From Clostridia bacterium (GTDB lineage: Bacteria; Bacillota; Clostridia; Christensenellales; CAG-138): DNA of 55,159 bases. Below, piece by piece: positions 18,508 to 26,748 of the stretch (the first letter of the stretch is position 1; every line of letters starts with the position of its first letter). The notes under the pieces were generated by a model. The model ran no database searches. It had not been told where the DNA came from and saw only the letters and a list, made by a program, of their open reading frames with translations. The stretch lies in contig JAFRRO010000086.1 of assembly GCA_017428025.1 (NCBI GenBank), positions 1-55,159 on the forward strand, read 5' to 3'. A program made the position numbers and the translations under genes.

Positions 18508-19221
18508 TCAGAAGGTAGCTTTTTTCACGTTCGCGTCGTGTTCTGCGTCGGGAAGGTTCTGTACGTGCGAGCGGCTGCCGGTCACGTACAGACAGATGTG
18601 CGCTTCGCCGTCCCATTGCATCGAAGCGGCGATCCACTGTCCGTCGAGTTCGAGCAGGACCGCGCATTTATAGAAGCTGTTCGATGCGCCGAGCCACGCT
18701 TTCAGCATGGTTTCAGAGCGCTGCCGTTCGCCCGCGGCGGTAGGCAGCGTGCATTCCGCGTGGTTTTCGCCGGAGACAAAGACGAGCTTCGCATCCTCGC
18801 CGGTTGCGGCGTTGCGCACGGTGTACGCCGCGCCCTCGGCAAGCTTTCCTTTCAGCTCGTCCCACGGCATGGCGTTGCCCTTCTGCGTGATCGCGCCCTG
18901 CGCGGTGAAGCTGAGAGGGATCTCCGCGTGGAAATCGACGCGCTTTGCGCCGCGCGAGAACAGCGTGCGCATGGTCTCCGAACCGATCGTGCCGTCGTTC
19001 ATGATGCCGGACGCCGCCTGATACGCCATGACCGCGTTTTTGGTGACTGTCTGATAGCTGCCGGTCGGCTTATAGGTATAGAAGCCGAGGTCGAAAAGGC
19101 GCGTCTGCACGCGCACCACTTCTTCGCCCTTGGCGCCCTGCTGCATCAGATCGTCGGCCTCGCCCGCGCCTGCGAAGGTCAGCATCGCACACGCAAGGAG
19201 GAGCAAAAGCATTCGTTTCAT
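18508..19221 (-). CDS. Secreted protein with peptidoglycan-binding domain
   Basis: The 237-aa protein has a signal peptide (MKRMLLLLLACAMLTFAGAGEA) followed by one PG_binding_1 domain (about 28-88: GAKGEEVVRVQTRLFDLGFYT ... GIMNDGTIGSETMRTLF). A mixed alpha/beta C-terminal domain follows, with no family I recognise. It likely sits in the cell wall. Translation should start at the ATG at 19221, which follows a -10 TATAAT by six bases and lacks a ribosome binding site. It is a single-gene unit. Confidence 0.8.
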   Translation of the reverse strand: MKRMLLLLLACAMLTFAGAGEADDLMQQGAKGEEVVRVQTRLFDLGFYTYKPTGSYQTVTKNAVMAYQAASGIMNDGTIGSETMRTLFSRGAKRVDFHAEIPLSFTAQGAITQKGNAMPWDELKGKLAEGAAYTVRNAATGEDAKLVFVSGENHAECTLPTAAGERQRSETMLKAWLGASNSFYKCAVLLELDGQWIAASMQWDGEAHICLYVTGSRSHVQNLPDAEHDANVKKATF

Positions 19222-19233
19222 GATTTGATTATA
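19222..19233 (-). promoter_or_regulatory. Extended -10 promoter, possibly leaderless mRNA
   Basis: On the minus strand TGCTATAAT (hexamer 19228-19233) is followed by six bases and then the ATG at 19221. There is no Shine-Dalgarno. The geometry is the same as at divIC. Confidence 0.5.
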
Positions 19234-19298
19234 GCACATCGCTTTCCGCTTGAAAAGCGCGGATTTCGGTGGTACAATAGCGCACGGAGGTGATTGGT

Positions 19299-19508
19299 AT
19301 GCGCTGCAGCTGTCAACGGTGCGGAGCGTATATGGTGCAGGATGAAAAGGGCGTTTCGAGCCGGTGCATCTGCCCCGAGTGTTTCTTTACGTGTTCCGCG
19401 TGCGTATCCGGTTCCGGCGGCAGGCCGCTGGATATCGAATCTCTCAAGATGCTCGCCGCGCTGCGCGAGGCGCAGGGCGACGGACGAAGCGAAGATTACG
19501 AAGAATAA
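19299..19508 (+). CDS. Small cysteine-rich zinc-ribbon protein
   Basis: The 69-aa protein has seven cysteines in residues 2-31 (CSCQRCG, CICPECFFTCSAC), which should bind one or two zinc ions, followed by a short acidic tail. The start at 19299 is set by GGAGG (19286-19290). An in-frame GTG at 19290 lies inside that site and is unlikely. A -10-like TACAAT is at 19273-19278 and a terminator follows. The family was not recognised; a rubredoxin- or ribbon-type regulatory or structural role is possible. Confidence 0.7.
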   Translation: MRCSCQRCGAYMVQDEKGVSSRCICPECFFTCSACVSGSGGRPLDIESLKMLAALREAQGDGRSEDYEE

Positions 19509-19530
19509 GCTGCCTTCGGGCGGCTTTTTT
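19509..19530 (+). terminator. Terminator of the zinc-ribbon gene
   Basis: The stem GCTGCC / GGCGGC (one G-T pair) with a TTCG loop is followed by six T on the plus strand. Confidence 0.8.
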
Positions 19531-20063
19531 CATAGATCGATCGTGAACAGCGCCGCGGGGGCGGAGATGTTCAGCTTGTGCAGCCGGTCGGGACGCACGG
19601 AAAGAAACGCGTCGTCCGGCACATCCGTGCCCGAAACCGTGCAGGCGCGCGGACAGTAGAGGAACACGAACGCATGGGGGAGGAGATCGCTTTCGCCCGC
19701 GGGGAGCACGCGCATTTCGCCGTGCGCGCCCTTCAGCATCAGATTGAGATCGCGCCCGCTGCCGCGGCAGTAGACGTCGTCGTCGCCCGAAAAGCGCAGA
19801 ATCTGACCGCTGCGAAGATACTGCCAGCGCGCGCCGTTGATCTTGAGATAGAATCCCTCGGAAAGCGGCGTGAGATACCGCGTCACGTTCGGCAGCGCCG
19901 TGAAGTGCGATTCGGGAAGCTGCACGGTCGCGCTGCTGATGCGAAAGAGAAAATCCCGTTCGGCGTACGAACCGGTCGGGGGATAGAGGAACAGCTCCTG
20001 CGTCGTGCCGCCGGACCATTCCGTTGTGCGGCGGGTGTTCGGATCGATGATTTGAATCTGCAT
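19530..20063 (-). CDS. HutD/Ves family cupin-like protein
   Basis: The 177-aa protein matches the HutD/Ves family: WSGGTTQELFLYPP (16-29), FLFRISSATV near 39-48, then LPNVTRYLTPL and repeated short beta strands typical of a bicupin. HutD proteins are often linked to histidine use and thought to bind small metabolites such as formylglutamate or urocanate; no hut gene is nearby, so the role here is open. GGGGAGG lies seven bases before the ATG at 20063. It is downstream of the vanW-type gene but separated by a terminator. Confidence 0.8.
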   Translation of the reverse strand: MQIQIIDPNTRRTTEWSGGTTQELFLYPPTGSYAERDFLFRISSATVQLPESHFTALPNVTRYLTPLSEGFYLKINGARWQYLRSGQILRFSGDDDVYCRGSGRDLNLMLKGAHGEMRVLPAGESDLLPHAFVFLYCPRACTVSGTDVPDDAFLSVRPDRLHKLNISAPAALFTIDL

Positions 20064-20080
20064 AAGACCTCCCCATAAAA

Positions 20081-20107
20081 ACAGGACCGTCGAAGGGACA
20101 GTCCTGT
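20081..20107 (-). terminator. Terminator of the VanW-domain gene
   Basis: The stem ACAGGAC / GTCCTGT (20081-20087, 20101-20107) with partial inner pairing is followed on the minus strand by TTTTTATG. Confidence 0.75.
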
Positions 20108-20113
20108 TGTTGT

Positions 20114-21811
20114 TTATTCGCCGCCGCCGTCGCCGGGATCGCTCGGCTTCGGGGTATCCTTCGGCGGTTCCGTGGGCTTCGGCGTATCGTCCGGCTCGGT
20201 GCCGTGGGACGGCGTCGGATCGGGCTCGCTGCCGTGGGACGGCGTCGGATCGGGTTCGGTGCCGTGGGACGGCGTCGGATCGGGATTGTCTCCGTCGGAG
20301 GGCTTCGGCGTCTTGTCGGGTTCCGGCGTGGCGTCGGGACCGACGAGGTACACCTTGTTGAACGCCCTATACGTGGACTGCGCAAGTTCCTTGCGTTCGA
20401 CCAGCTCGCCGTTCAGATAGTATTCGACGTAGCTCTGCCAGACCGAGCCGTTCTGATTCTTGACGATCAGCTCCTTGTATCCGGGCTTTTTGGTGACGTC
20501 AACCTGATATTCGACGTCGCCGGAGGGCTTGATGGTCTTGAGCTTCTTCGGCTCGGGAATGCGGATCTCGTCGTACTTGCCCTCGGAATCCTCGATGATC
20601 GGGATGCCCCAGATCTCCATCGTCAGCTTGCCCGCCTTCGTATAATCATCGTTGTCGACGTAGGCGATGATGATGATGTCGGACTTGCTGCTGTTCTGGA
20701 ATTTGAAATCGATGATGTTGCCGACCGAATTGATCGTGGCGTCGAGTCCCTTGTGGATATAGTCGACGGGCATCGAGTGGTTGCGCCGGTCGACGATCTT
20801 CATGTCCGCCATGACCGCCGCGTTATACAGCGTCGTGGACAGCTGACAGACGCCGCCGCCGTACTGCTTTTCGTGACCGCCGGCGACATAGGCGTTCGCC
20901 GTTTTCCAGCCGTTCGCCTTGTTGCGCACGCCGAGCGTCTTGTTTGCGGAGAAGGTATCGCCCGGATGCAGGATCGTGCCGGTGATCATGCCCGCGCCCT
21001 TGCAGACGTTGAACTTGCGGTTTTTGATGCTCTTCGAAAAGTCGGTCGTCATCTTGCCGCGCAGCACATAATGCTCCTTCACGTTCTCGGTGTTGATTTC
21101 GGCTGCGGTTTCGATGTCGGGCGCTTCGACGGTGTCGCCGTTGTTCGCCTGAAGCAGCAGTTCAAACAGCGCGTCGCAGTCGACGGACCTGCCGGGGACA
21201 TCATCGGTGAACTTGACGGAATTGCTGTCCCGGTCGTACGCGACGGACGCGTTGACCGGCGCGATGCTGTGCTCGCTTGCAAACTTCTCGACCGCGCCTT
21301 TCAGCGACGCCGCTTCGAAATGCACGGAAACGGGGAAGTCCCGCCCGTTCGCTTTGATCTCCTCGACCTCGCGGGAAACGGCTTCAAAGCCCTTGTCCTC
21401 GCGCACGATGTTGAACGCCTCGTCCAGTACGGCGTCGAGGTTGTCGGTGATCGGGATCATCTCGCCGGAGAACGGCACGGTCTCTTCGCCGAAGGTCACG
21501 TTGACGGCGTACGACTTCGCATCGGTCTTCACCTGTGCGCGGACCGCTTCGCGCGCTTCGGCGACGGTCATGCCGCCGACGCTGACGCCGCCGACGGTGA
21601 CGCCTTCGAGCATGGTGGAGCGGCGCAGGATCGCGTCGAGCTCCTCACGGTGCGCGTCGGGCGCGGGGGTGATGAAGGAGATGTTGTCGGCGTCGACCGG
21701 CGCTTTTGTCGCCGGAACGCGCACTTCGCCGCCGTCGTTGACGCACGCAATGCCGAACACTGCAAACGCCGTCAGCAGAAGCACGAGACCGATGATGCGG
21801 ATTGTCTTCAT
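20114..21811 (-). CDS. VanW-family secreted/membrane protein with Pro-rich tandem-repeat tail
   Basis: The 565-aa protein has an N-terminal hydrophobic signal/anchor (2-22). A putative peptidoglycan-binding_4-type domain follows (about 60-240), then a VanW domain (about 265-400) with the signature YGGGVCQLSTTLYNAA, and a beta-rich segment (about 405-490). The last 70 residues are low complexity with a 10-residue repeat (PDPTPSHGTE) encoded by 30-bp DNA repeats. VanW/YoaR proteins act at the cell wall and can affect L,D-crosslinking or glycopeptide response, but no mechanism is settled. The ATG at 21811 has AAAGGACG upstream. The tail could span the wall. Confidence 0.85.
   Translation of the reverse strand: MKTIRIIGLVLLLTAFAVFGIACVNDGGEVRVPATKAPVDADNISFITPAPDAHREELDAILRRSTMLEGVTVGGVSVGGMTVAEAREAVRAQVKTDAKSYAVNVTFGEETVPFSGEMIPITDNLDAVLDEAFNIVREDKGFEAVSREVEEIKANGRDFPVSVHFEAASLKGAVEKFASEHSIAPVNASVAYDRDSNSVKFTDDVPGRSVDCDALFELLLQANNGDTVEAPDIETAAEINTENVKEHYVLRGKMTTDFSKSIKNRKFNVCKGAGMITGTILHPGDTFSANKTLGVRNKANGWKTANAYVAGGHEKQYGGGVCQLSTTLYNAAVMADMKIVDRRNHSMPVDYIHKGLDATINSVGNIIDFKFQNSSKSDIIIIAYVDNDDYTKAGKLTMEIWGIPIIEDSEGKYDEIRIPEPKKLKTIKPSGDVEYQVDVTKKPGYKELIVKNQNGSVWQSYVEYYLNGELVERKELAQSTYRAFNKVYLVGPDATPEPDKTPKPSDGDNPDPTPSHGTEPDPTPSHGSEPDPTPSHGTEPDDTPKPTEPPKDTPKPSDPGDGGGE
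20201..20290 (-). repeat. 30-bp tandem coding repeat in the VanW-type gene
   Basis: Three nearly identical 30-bp units (each containing CCGTGGGACGGCGTCGGATC on the plus strand) plus partial flanking units encode PDPTPSHGTE-type decapeptides. Such repeats commonly vary in copy number between strains. Confidence 0.8.
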
Positions 21812-21935
21812 ATGTAAGAAACGTCCTTTACTCATTGATGCTTTTATTGTACACACTTTTTTTGAAAAAACCATCCTTTTTGCAAACCATTAACCAATTC
21901 GTTACATTTATGTTGCATATGACCGCGAAAAGCGC

Positions 21936-22040
21936 TCACAACAGCCCGAGCAGCGAGGCGAGCCTCAGATACCAGGGCGTGCGAAGGCGGGACGCGCGTT
22001 CGATCCGGCGAAACAGTCTTTTCAATTCAAATTCTTTCAT
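21936..22040 (-). CDS. Possible 34-aa basic peptide
   Basis: A short reading frame encodes a 34-residue peptide starting MKEFELKRLFRRIERASR and ending LRLASLLGLL. It has a basic amphipathic first half and a hydrophobic end. AAAGGAG lies nine bases before the ATG at 22040. The same frame stays open upstream to a GTG near 22104, but that GTG precedes the -10-like element. It lies after the lipoprotein tandem, downstream of an ECF-sigma-like promoter. It may be a real small protein, a leader peptide, or the remnant of a longer gene; I cannot tell which. Confidence 0.4.
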   Translation of the reverse strand: MKEFELKRLFRRIERASRLRTPWYLRLASLLGLL

Positions 22041-22088
22041 CTGCGGTTTCTCCTTTCCCGGTTTCGGTTTGTTGCGCCCTTCTACTAA

Positions 22089-22118
22089 TAAGACGCGTTT
22101 CACATGCGTTTCGTTGCA
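22089..22118 (-). promoter_or_regulatory. ECF-sigma-like promoter
   Basis: Read on the minus strand: TGCAAC (22113-22118), a 17-bp spacer, and CGTCTTA (22089-22095). The TGxAAC / CGTC pair resembles promoters of ECF30/SigV-type sigma factors, which usually autoregulate, but no sigma gene follows within the window. Confidence 0.35.
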
Positions 22119-22136
22119 CGGTTTTTCAAATTTGTC

Positions 22137-23507
22137 TCAATAGCCAACCTGTCGGTCCACGACGCTGCCGTCGACGGCGTTGATCGAGAGGATGCAGCTT
22201 GTTTTATAGCTCCAGGCGCCGTCTTCGCTGTAGCTGCGGGCGTCCAGCGCAAAGTCCCAGACCGGCATCAGATAGAATTCGTCGGAATCCGCCTTGCGCG
22301 TCAGCGCATAGCACAGACGCACGGCAGTTACGTGAAAGGTTTCCTCGCCGTCCTTGCCGTCGATCCGGTCCAGATAGAAATTCATAAAGACATGCGAGCG
22401 GAAGATCTCCATGATCTTTTGAAACGGCAGCAGCGTGACGTTCTCGTTCTCCGTGCGCAGAATCTCCATCGGCATGTCATAATCCAGCCCGACGACGCTT
22501 CCGTCCCGTACCACGACGAAGACGCGCTCCGACGGCAGCTCCATGGTGTAGTCCGTTTCATATCCCGCCGACTGCCTGCCCGTGTCGGAGCCGTGCTCGG
22601 TGATGCCGGGGTAGCAGAGGATGCCGTTGTATTGCGGCAGAAACTCGACGTAATAGGTCGAAACCGACTGATCGTAGCGGCGCCCGTCCCAGCCGTCCAG
22701 ATCCTCGAGCCGGCTGATGCTCATGGGCACAAGCACGGTATCGAAACGCTCGGCAAGATACGCCCTTGCCGTTTCGGCCGCCTGCCGTTCGGCGTCGGTG
22801 CGGATGGCGTGCTGTCTGTTAAAGTCGCTGAGGTTGACGCCCGAAAGCGCATAGCTGATGAGCCACGTATCGTGCACGTGCACGTCGTCGTTCGAAACCG
22901 TTGCGACGGAGATGCTCTCGTCCGAAAAGCTGCCGGACCACGGATGCATGGTTTCGTCCACCTCGAGCTTCTGCAGCGCGCGGACGAACTGGTTGCGCTC
23001 CGCTTCCATATCCTTCACCCAGCGTTCCTTTTCCTCCTGCGTGCCGTTCGGGCTCTTCCAGAGCTCGTCGATCAAAAGCTGATACCGTTCGATCATCCGG
23101 TTCAGATCGTCGCGCTCGGAGATCGAACGGTTGGGGTCGTAATACGGTCCGTCGCCGATCACGGATTTCACGAGCCGTTCCTTTTCTGCGGCGGAAAAGC
23201 GCTTTTTTCCGATCGTGCAGACCGGAACGGCGCCGACGTCGGGCACCTCGACCGCAGCGTCGATGTTCACATGCATCGTGCCGCCCCAGACCTTGCCGGT
23301 CAATTCCTCCTGCAACGTCTCCGGCGCGCCGAGACGGCTTTTCAGCGAGCGCGATTCGCTGCTTGGCGCGTACGCCTCGACCGCGTCCTCCTCGATCAGC
23401 CCTTCGAGACGGCCTTCGGCCTTGTTTGCAACAAAATCCTCCTCCGGCGTCGGCACGCAGGCAATCAGCAGCGCCAGACACAGCAGCAATGCAAAAATGC
23501 GTTTCAT
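22137..23507 (-). CDS. Paralogous lipoprotein A (CVPTPEED family)
   Basis: The 456-aa lipoprotein has the signal MKRIFALLLCLALLIAC (lipobox Cys17) and the family-specific motif CVPTPEEDFVANKAE. The body alternates coiled or helical segments (about 170-235) and PepSY-like beta modules, ending INAVDGSVVDRQVGY. It shares signal, motif and C-terminus with the two genes upstream and with the gene at 52906; the layout resembles proteins annotated as DUF6034, but I am not certain of that match. GAAAGGAGATC precedes the ATG at 23507. The gene lies about 110 nt after paralog B, with a hairpin between them. Function unknown; an extracytoplasmic sensor or regulator role is speculation. Confidence 0.75.
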   Translation of the reverse strand: MKRIFALLLCLALLIACVPTPEEDFVANKAEGRLEGLIEEDAVEAYAPSSESRSLKSRLGAPETLQEELTGKVWGGTMHVNIDAAVEVPDVGAVPVCTIGKKRFSAAEKERLVKSVIGDGPYYDPNRSISERDDLNRMIERYQLLIDELWKSPNGTQEEKERWVKDMEAERNQFVRALQKLEVDETMHPWSGSFSDESISVATVSNDDVHVHDTWLISYALSGVNLSDFNRQHAIRTDAERQAAETARAYLAERFDTVLVPMSISRLEDLDGWDGRRYDQSVSTYYVEFLPQYNGILCYPGITEHGSDTGRQSAGYETDYTMELPSERVFVVVRDGSVVGLDYDMPMEILRTENENVTLLPFQKIMEIFRSHVFMNFYLDRIDGKDGEETFHVTAVRLCYALTRKADSDEFYLMPVWDFALDARSYSEDGAWSYKTSCILSINAVDGSVVDRQVGY

Positions 23508-23621
23508 CGAATGATCTCCTTTCAAAAATGTTTTCCGCACCGATCCGTCAAATCCGGCGACATGTGCGGTGCAAACTCGCGTCGATGAAGCCCTTCATCG
23601 ACGCGAACGCGCAGCGTCAAT
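23437..23621. repeat. 185-bp duplicated junction, copy 1
   Basis: This segment spans the start of paralog A, the A-B gap and the stop of B. It is nearly identical to 24986-25171, which spans the same places between B and C. It includes the signal-peptide codons, the ribosome binding site, a 5' leader hairpin (CCGCAC / GTGCGG, 23535-23540 and 23564-23569) and a 13-bp perfect hairpin (23577-23589 with 23594-23606). Confidence 0.9.
23577..23606 (-). terminator. 3' hairpin of paralog B
   Basis: A perfect 13-bp stem (TCGCGTCGATGAA / TTCATCGACGCGA) with a 4-nt loop lies just after the stop of paralog B. There is no T-run, so it may protect or process the mRNA rather than end it. The same hairpin follows paralog C and the paralog at 52906. 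Confidence 0.5.
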
Positions 23622-25056
23622 ATCCCTTATGCGCGTCGATGATCGAGCCGTCGACGGCGTTGATCACACACAGCGGGTCGAGCTCCCGCTCGTCGCCCTT
23701 TGCGTTGCAGGTGCCGGTGATCACCCAGGCGGGTACCAACAGCCCCGTTTCCATGCTGTTCTGCTCGCGAATGCGGAACAGTCCGAGCTTGACGCCGGTG
23801 ACGCGCACCATTACGCCGCGTCCGAACAGCCGCCGGTTCATCTGCTGCGTAAAGAGCCGCATGACCTCGTCAAACGGCAGCAACGTCGTGGTTTTGGCGA
23901 TCGTACCGGTAACCTTCGCCGCGCCCCACCAGAACACCGATACCAATACGCCGTCCGGTGAAACGGCGGCGACCGCGCGCTCATACGGCCATTCCGGCGC
24001 AACCTGCCAGTCCGCATCGCCTGCATAGTCCGCCCACACGTCCGAGCCGACATACGGCATCGCGGCGCCGTCAACGACCGGCGTCAGCCGCACCAGATAG
24101 CCGTACGTGCCGATCTGTCCTTTTCCTTCGCCGTCGGTGTCGGCGTTGTTGCTCCAGTAGATATCGTCGATCTGAAGATCGACCAGTCCTTCAAAGTACG
24201 GCAAAACCGCGTTCGCCGCCGCCCGCGGCGTGACCGTCGCACCGTCGTGCACGACGTCATAGTCTTTCGGGTCGATCCGCTCGACGCCGGGCTTGCTTGT
24301 GATGTTGAAGCTGAACGCGTTTACGTTCCGGTTTTGCTCGTCTGTCGGATTGCAGTATTCCATCATGCGGCTCGACCGGTCGGGGTAGAGGGAGACATGC
24401 GGAAGAAATGCCAGGTTCGTTCTGCCCTCGGACTCCGTCACGATTTCGCCGGGCGAGGTTTCATCCAACCGTTCGGGCGCGGAGCCGTCCCATCTTGCAA
24501 GAGGCATTGCCGAATCGTCCGTCGGCATGCGGCGATAGTATTCCTGCCAGTAGGCAAGCTGTTCTTTGCGGTATTCGATCAGATCATCGATCTCCTCCTG
24601 CGTGTATTCATCCCTGCGCCATTGCTCGATCGGCGGTTCCTCCATCAGATTGCGGATGATGTCCTCGACGCTCTTGCGACTGAAGACCTGCTGATAGAGA
24701 TACAGCTCGTCGGTGCCCAGAAACCGTCCGGCAAGCGTCAGCCGTTCCGCGTTCGTCAGCGTGCGCCGTTCGACGCGCAGCACCGGGAACACGCCGTCGG
24801 TCAGCACGCGGAGCGGCACATCGCCTTCGACCGTTGCGCCGTCGTCGGTCGTGAAGCTGCAGGTAAAGCGTTCGGGCATCTGCGTTTTTACAGGCGGCAG
24901 CGTCGGCATGCCCTCCGCGTTCTGTGCCTGTTCGCTGTCCTTCACGGTGTCGATCAGCACGCTGGTGTTCTTCTGCTTGACCGCGTCTTCCTCCGGCGTC
25001 GGCACACAGGCAATCATCAGCGCCAGACACAGCAGCAATGCAAAAATGCGTTTCAT
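23617..25056 (-). CDS. Paralogous lipoprotein B (CVPTPEED family)
   Basis: The 479-aa lipoprotein has the signal MKRIFALLLCLALMIAC (Cys17), then CVPTPEEDAVKQKNTSVLID, a motif shared almost unchanged with paralog C. Residues about 90-130 resemble the family's ERLTLAGRFLG helix (C: ERLTIYRRLFG). A charged helical hairpin follows (about 140-180), and the end is CVINAVDGSIIDAHKGY. The C-terminal part contains the family motif TTTLLPFDEVMRLFTQQMN. The ATG at 25056 has the same ribosome binding site context as paralog A, because the start regions are duplicated. It is the middle gene of a C-B-A tandem. Function unknown. Confidence 0.75.
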   Translation of the reverse strand: MKRIFALLLCLALMIACVPTPEEDAVKQKNTSVLIDTVKDSEQAQNAEGMPTLPPVKTQMPERFTCSFTTDDGATVEGDVPLRVLTDGVFPVLRVERRTLTNAERLTLAGRFLGTDELYLYQQVFSRKSVEDIIRNLMEEPPIEQWRRDEYTQEEIDDLIEYRKEQLAYWQEYYRRMPTDDSAMPLARWDGSAPERLDETSPGEIVTESEGRTNLAFLPHVSLYPDRSSRMMEYCNPTDEQNRNVNAFSFNITSKPGVERIDPKDYDVVHDGATVTPRAAANAVLPYFEGLVDLQIDDIYWSNNADTDGEGKGQIGTYGYLVRLTPVVDGAAMPYVGSDVWADYAGDADWQVAPEWPYERAVAAVSPDGVLVSVFWWGAAKVTGTIAKTTTLLPFDEVMRLFTQQMNRRLFGRGVMVRVTGVKLGLFRIREQNSMETGLLVPAWVITGTCNAKGDERELDPLCVINAVDGSIIDAHKGY

Positions 25057-25171
25057 CGAATGATCTCCTTTCAAAAATGTTTTTCCGCACCGATCCGTCA
25101 AATCCGGCGACATGTGCGGTGCAAACTCGCGTCGATGAAGCCTTTCATCGACGCGAAAGCGAAGCGTCAAT
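24986..25171. repeat. 185-bp duplicated junction, copy 2
   Basis: Near-identical partner of 23437-23621, offset 1549-1550 bp. The start regions of A and B and the stop regions of B and C are thus almost the same DNA, although the gene bodies have diverged strongly. Confidence 0.9.
25127..25156 (-). terminator. 3' hairpin of paralog C
   Basis: Same perfect 13-bp stem as at 23577-23606 (loop GCCT on the plus strand), placed directly after the stop of paralog C and again without a T-run. Confidence 0.5.
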
Positions 25172-26675
25172 ACCCGTTCTGCGGATCGATCACGCTGCCG
25201 TCGATTGCGTTTACGATCAGCAGCGGTCGCGAACTGTCCCGCACATCCCGCGCCGCCTCCGCGGGGAAGTGCCCCTCTTTGATGCGCGCGTCGCGCTGCG
25301 CATCGGAATACGTGAACACGCCGGTAAAAAACCACACGGGCACCAACAGCCCGTTTTCCATTTGATTCTTCTCGCGAATGCGCATAAGCCCCAGCTGCAC
25401 GTCGTCGATCACGACGGTCCCGTGATCGTGCCGCTCGTCGCCCCAGTTATAGTTCATCTGCCGCGTTACGACGTCAAAGATCTCGTCGAACGGCAGCAGC
25501 GTCGTGGTTTCGGAAACCGTCCCGGTCACCTTGAGCGCACCGCTCCAATCGAGCGACATCAGCCGCCCCTCGGAATCGACGGACGCCGTGATGCAGTCGT
25601 ACGGCCAGAATTTGTCCTCGGCAAAACTGCCCATTAACGCGCTGCAAAACACCGTCTGCGCGTCCGCGAACCGCTGTGTCAAAAGAACGAAATACCCCTC
25701 GCGCGAGTTTTGTCCCGCCGTGTCGCCGTCGCTGAACGCGTTGTTGCTCCAATAGATGTCCGCGATCTCATACTGCGGCGCAACGTCCGCGACCATGCTC
25801 TGCACGAGCGCCGCCGCCTCCCTTGCGGTCAGCTTTGCGCCGTTTAAGTTGAGATCGTACTCCGAGCGATCGAGCCGCCTTGCGCCGGGCGCGGTCAGGC
25901 TGAAGCCGGTCGAACCTCTTCCGAATTCGTCCGCGGGGATCGCGGCAAAAAACGTGATGTTGTCGTCCTTTATCTGTTCCTCCACGCTCGCGTTGTCATA
26001 ACGCCAGATGCTGTCCTGCTCGTATGCGTCGCCGACGATCTCGTAATGATTCCAGCTGCGGATGTCCGGATTGGGCTCCGGCAGCGATCCGTCCCACGGC
26101 GTGTTCGGCTGCGGCACGGAATCCTCCGGCAGGGCGTTGTACTCCTGCTTCAATTCCTCCACACGCTTTTTGTGGGAAGCAAGAAGCTCCTTCCATTCGT
26201 CCTCGGTCGAATCCGTCTCGCGCATCCATTCCGCCTTGTTGTTCGAAAGATACTCGATCGCATCGAGGCACTGCTGAATATACTGCGCAACGTCCTCGCG
26301 CGTGCGCTGCCGCTGCGAGAAGATATAGAGCTCGTCCTTTCCGAACAGCCGCCGGTAGATTGTCAGCCGTTCCGCATCGGTAAGCGTCCGGTGCTCGACG
26401 CGCAGCAGCGGGAACCCGCCGCTTGTATGTACGCGGATCGGCGCGTCGGCGGTGACGTGCACATGCCGCGCCTCGGTGGTGAAATCGCATTGAAAACGCT
26501 CGGGAAACAGCGCTTTGACCGGCGCAGGCGCGGCGTCGCCGCGTTCGCTTTCTTCGGTCAGCACCGTGTCGATCAAAACGTTCGTGTCCTTCTGCCGGAC
26601 CGCGTCCGACTCCGGCGTGGGCACGCAGGCAGCGAGCAGCAGAACGGGCAGCAACAGGGAAATGATGCGTTTCAT
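25167..26675 (-). CDS. Paralogous lipoprotein C (CVPTPESD family)
   Basis: The 502-aa lipoprotein has the signal MKRIISLLLPVLLLAAC (Cys17), then CVPTPESDAVRQKDTNVLID. A long charged helical region (about 115-185) separates an N-terminal beta module from a C-terminal half with TTTLLPFDEIFDVVTRQMN, and the end is LIVNAIDGSVIDPQNGY. The ribosome binding site AAAGGAGG precedes the ATG at 26675. It is the first gene of the C-B-A tandem, and only here is there an upstream regulatory region, with 11-bp repeats. The three genes are probably one transcript. Function unknown. Confidence 0.75.
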   Translation of the reverse strand: MKRIISLLLPVLLLAACVPTPESDAVRQKDTNVLIDTVLTEESERGDAAPAPVKALFPERFQCDFTTEARHVHVTADAPIRVHTSGGFPLLRVEHRTLTDAERLTIYRRLFGKDELYIFSQRQRTREDVAQYIQQCLDAIEYLSNNKAEWMRETDSTEDEWKELLASHKKRVEELKQEYNALPEDSVPQPNTPWDGSLPEPNPDIRSWNHYEIVGDAYEQDSIWRYDNASVEEQIKDDNITFFAAIPADEFGRGSTGFSLTAPGARRLDRSEYDLNLNGAKLTAREAAALVQSMVADVAPQYEIADIYWSNNAFSDGDTAGQNSREGYFVLLTQRFADAQTVFCSALMGSFAEDKFWPYDCITASVDSEGRLMSLDWSGALKVTGTVSETTTLLPFDEIFDVVTRQMNYNWGDERHDHGTVVIDDVQLGLMRIREKNQMENGLLVPVWFFTGVFTYSDAQRDARIKEGHFPAEAARDVRDSSRPLLIVNAIDGSVIDPQNGY

Positions 26676-26748
26676 AAGATCCTCCTTTGCCGTGAAACGC
26701 GCCTTTACGGCACGCGTCACGAACCTTTGCACTCTTGACTCCATGCCT

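Noticed and set aside
21902..21918. TTACAT and TTGCAT at 11-bp spacing upstream of the VanW gene
   Set aside because: Only two repeats, a weak match, and oriented away from the VanW gene, so not counted in the 11-bp repeat regulon.
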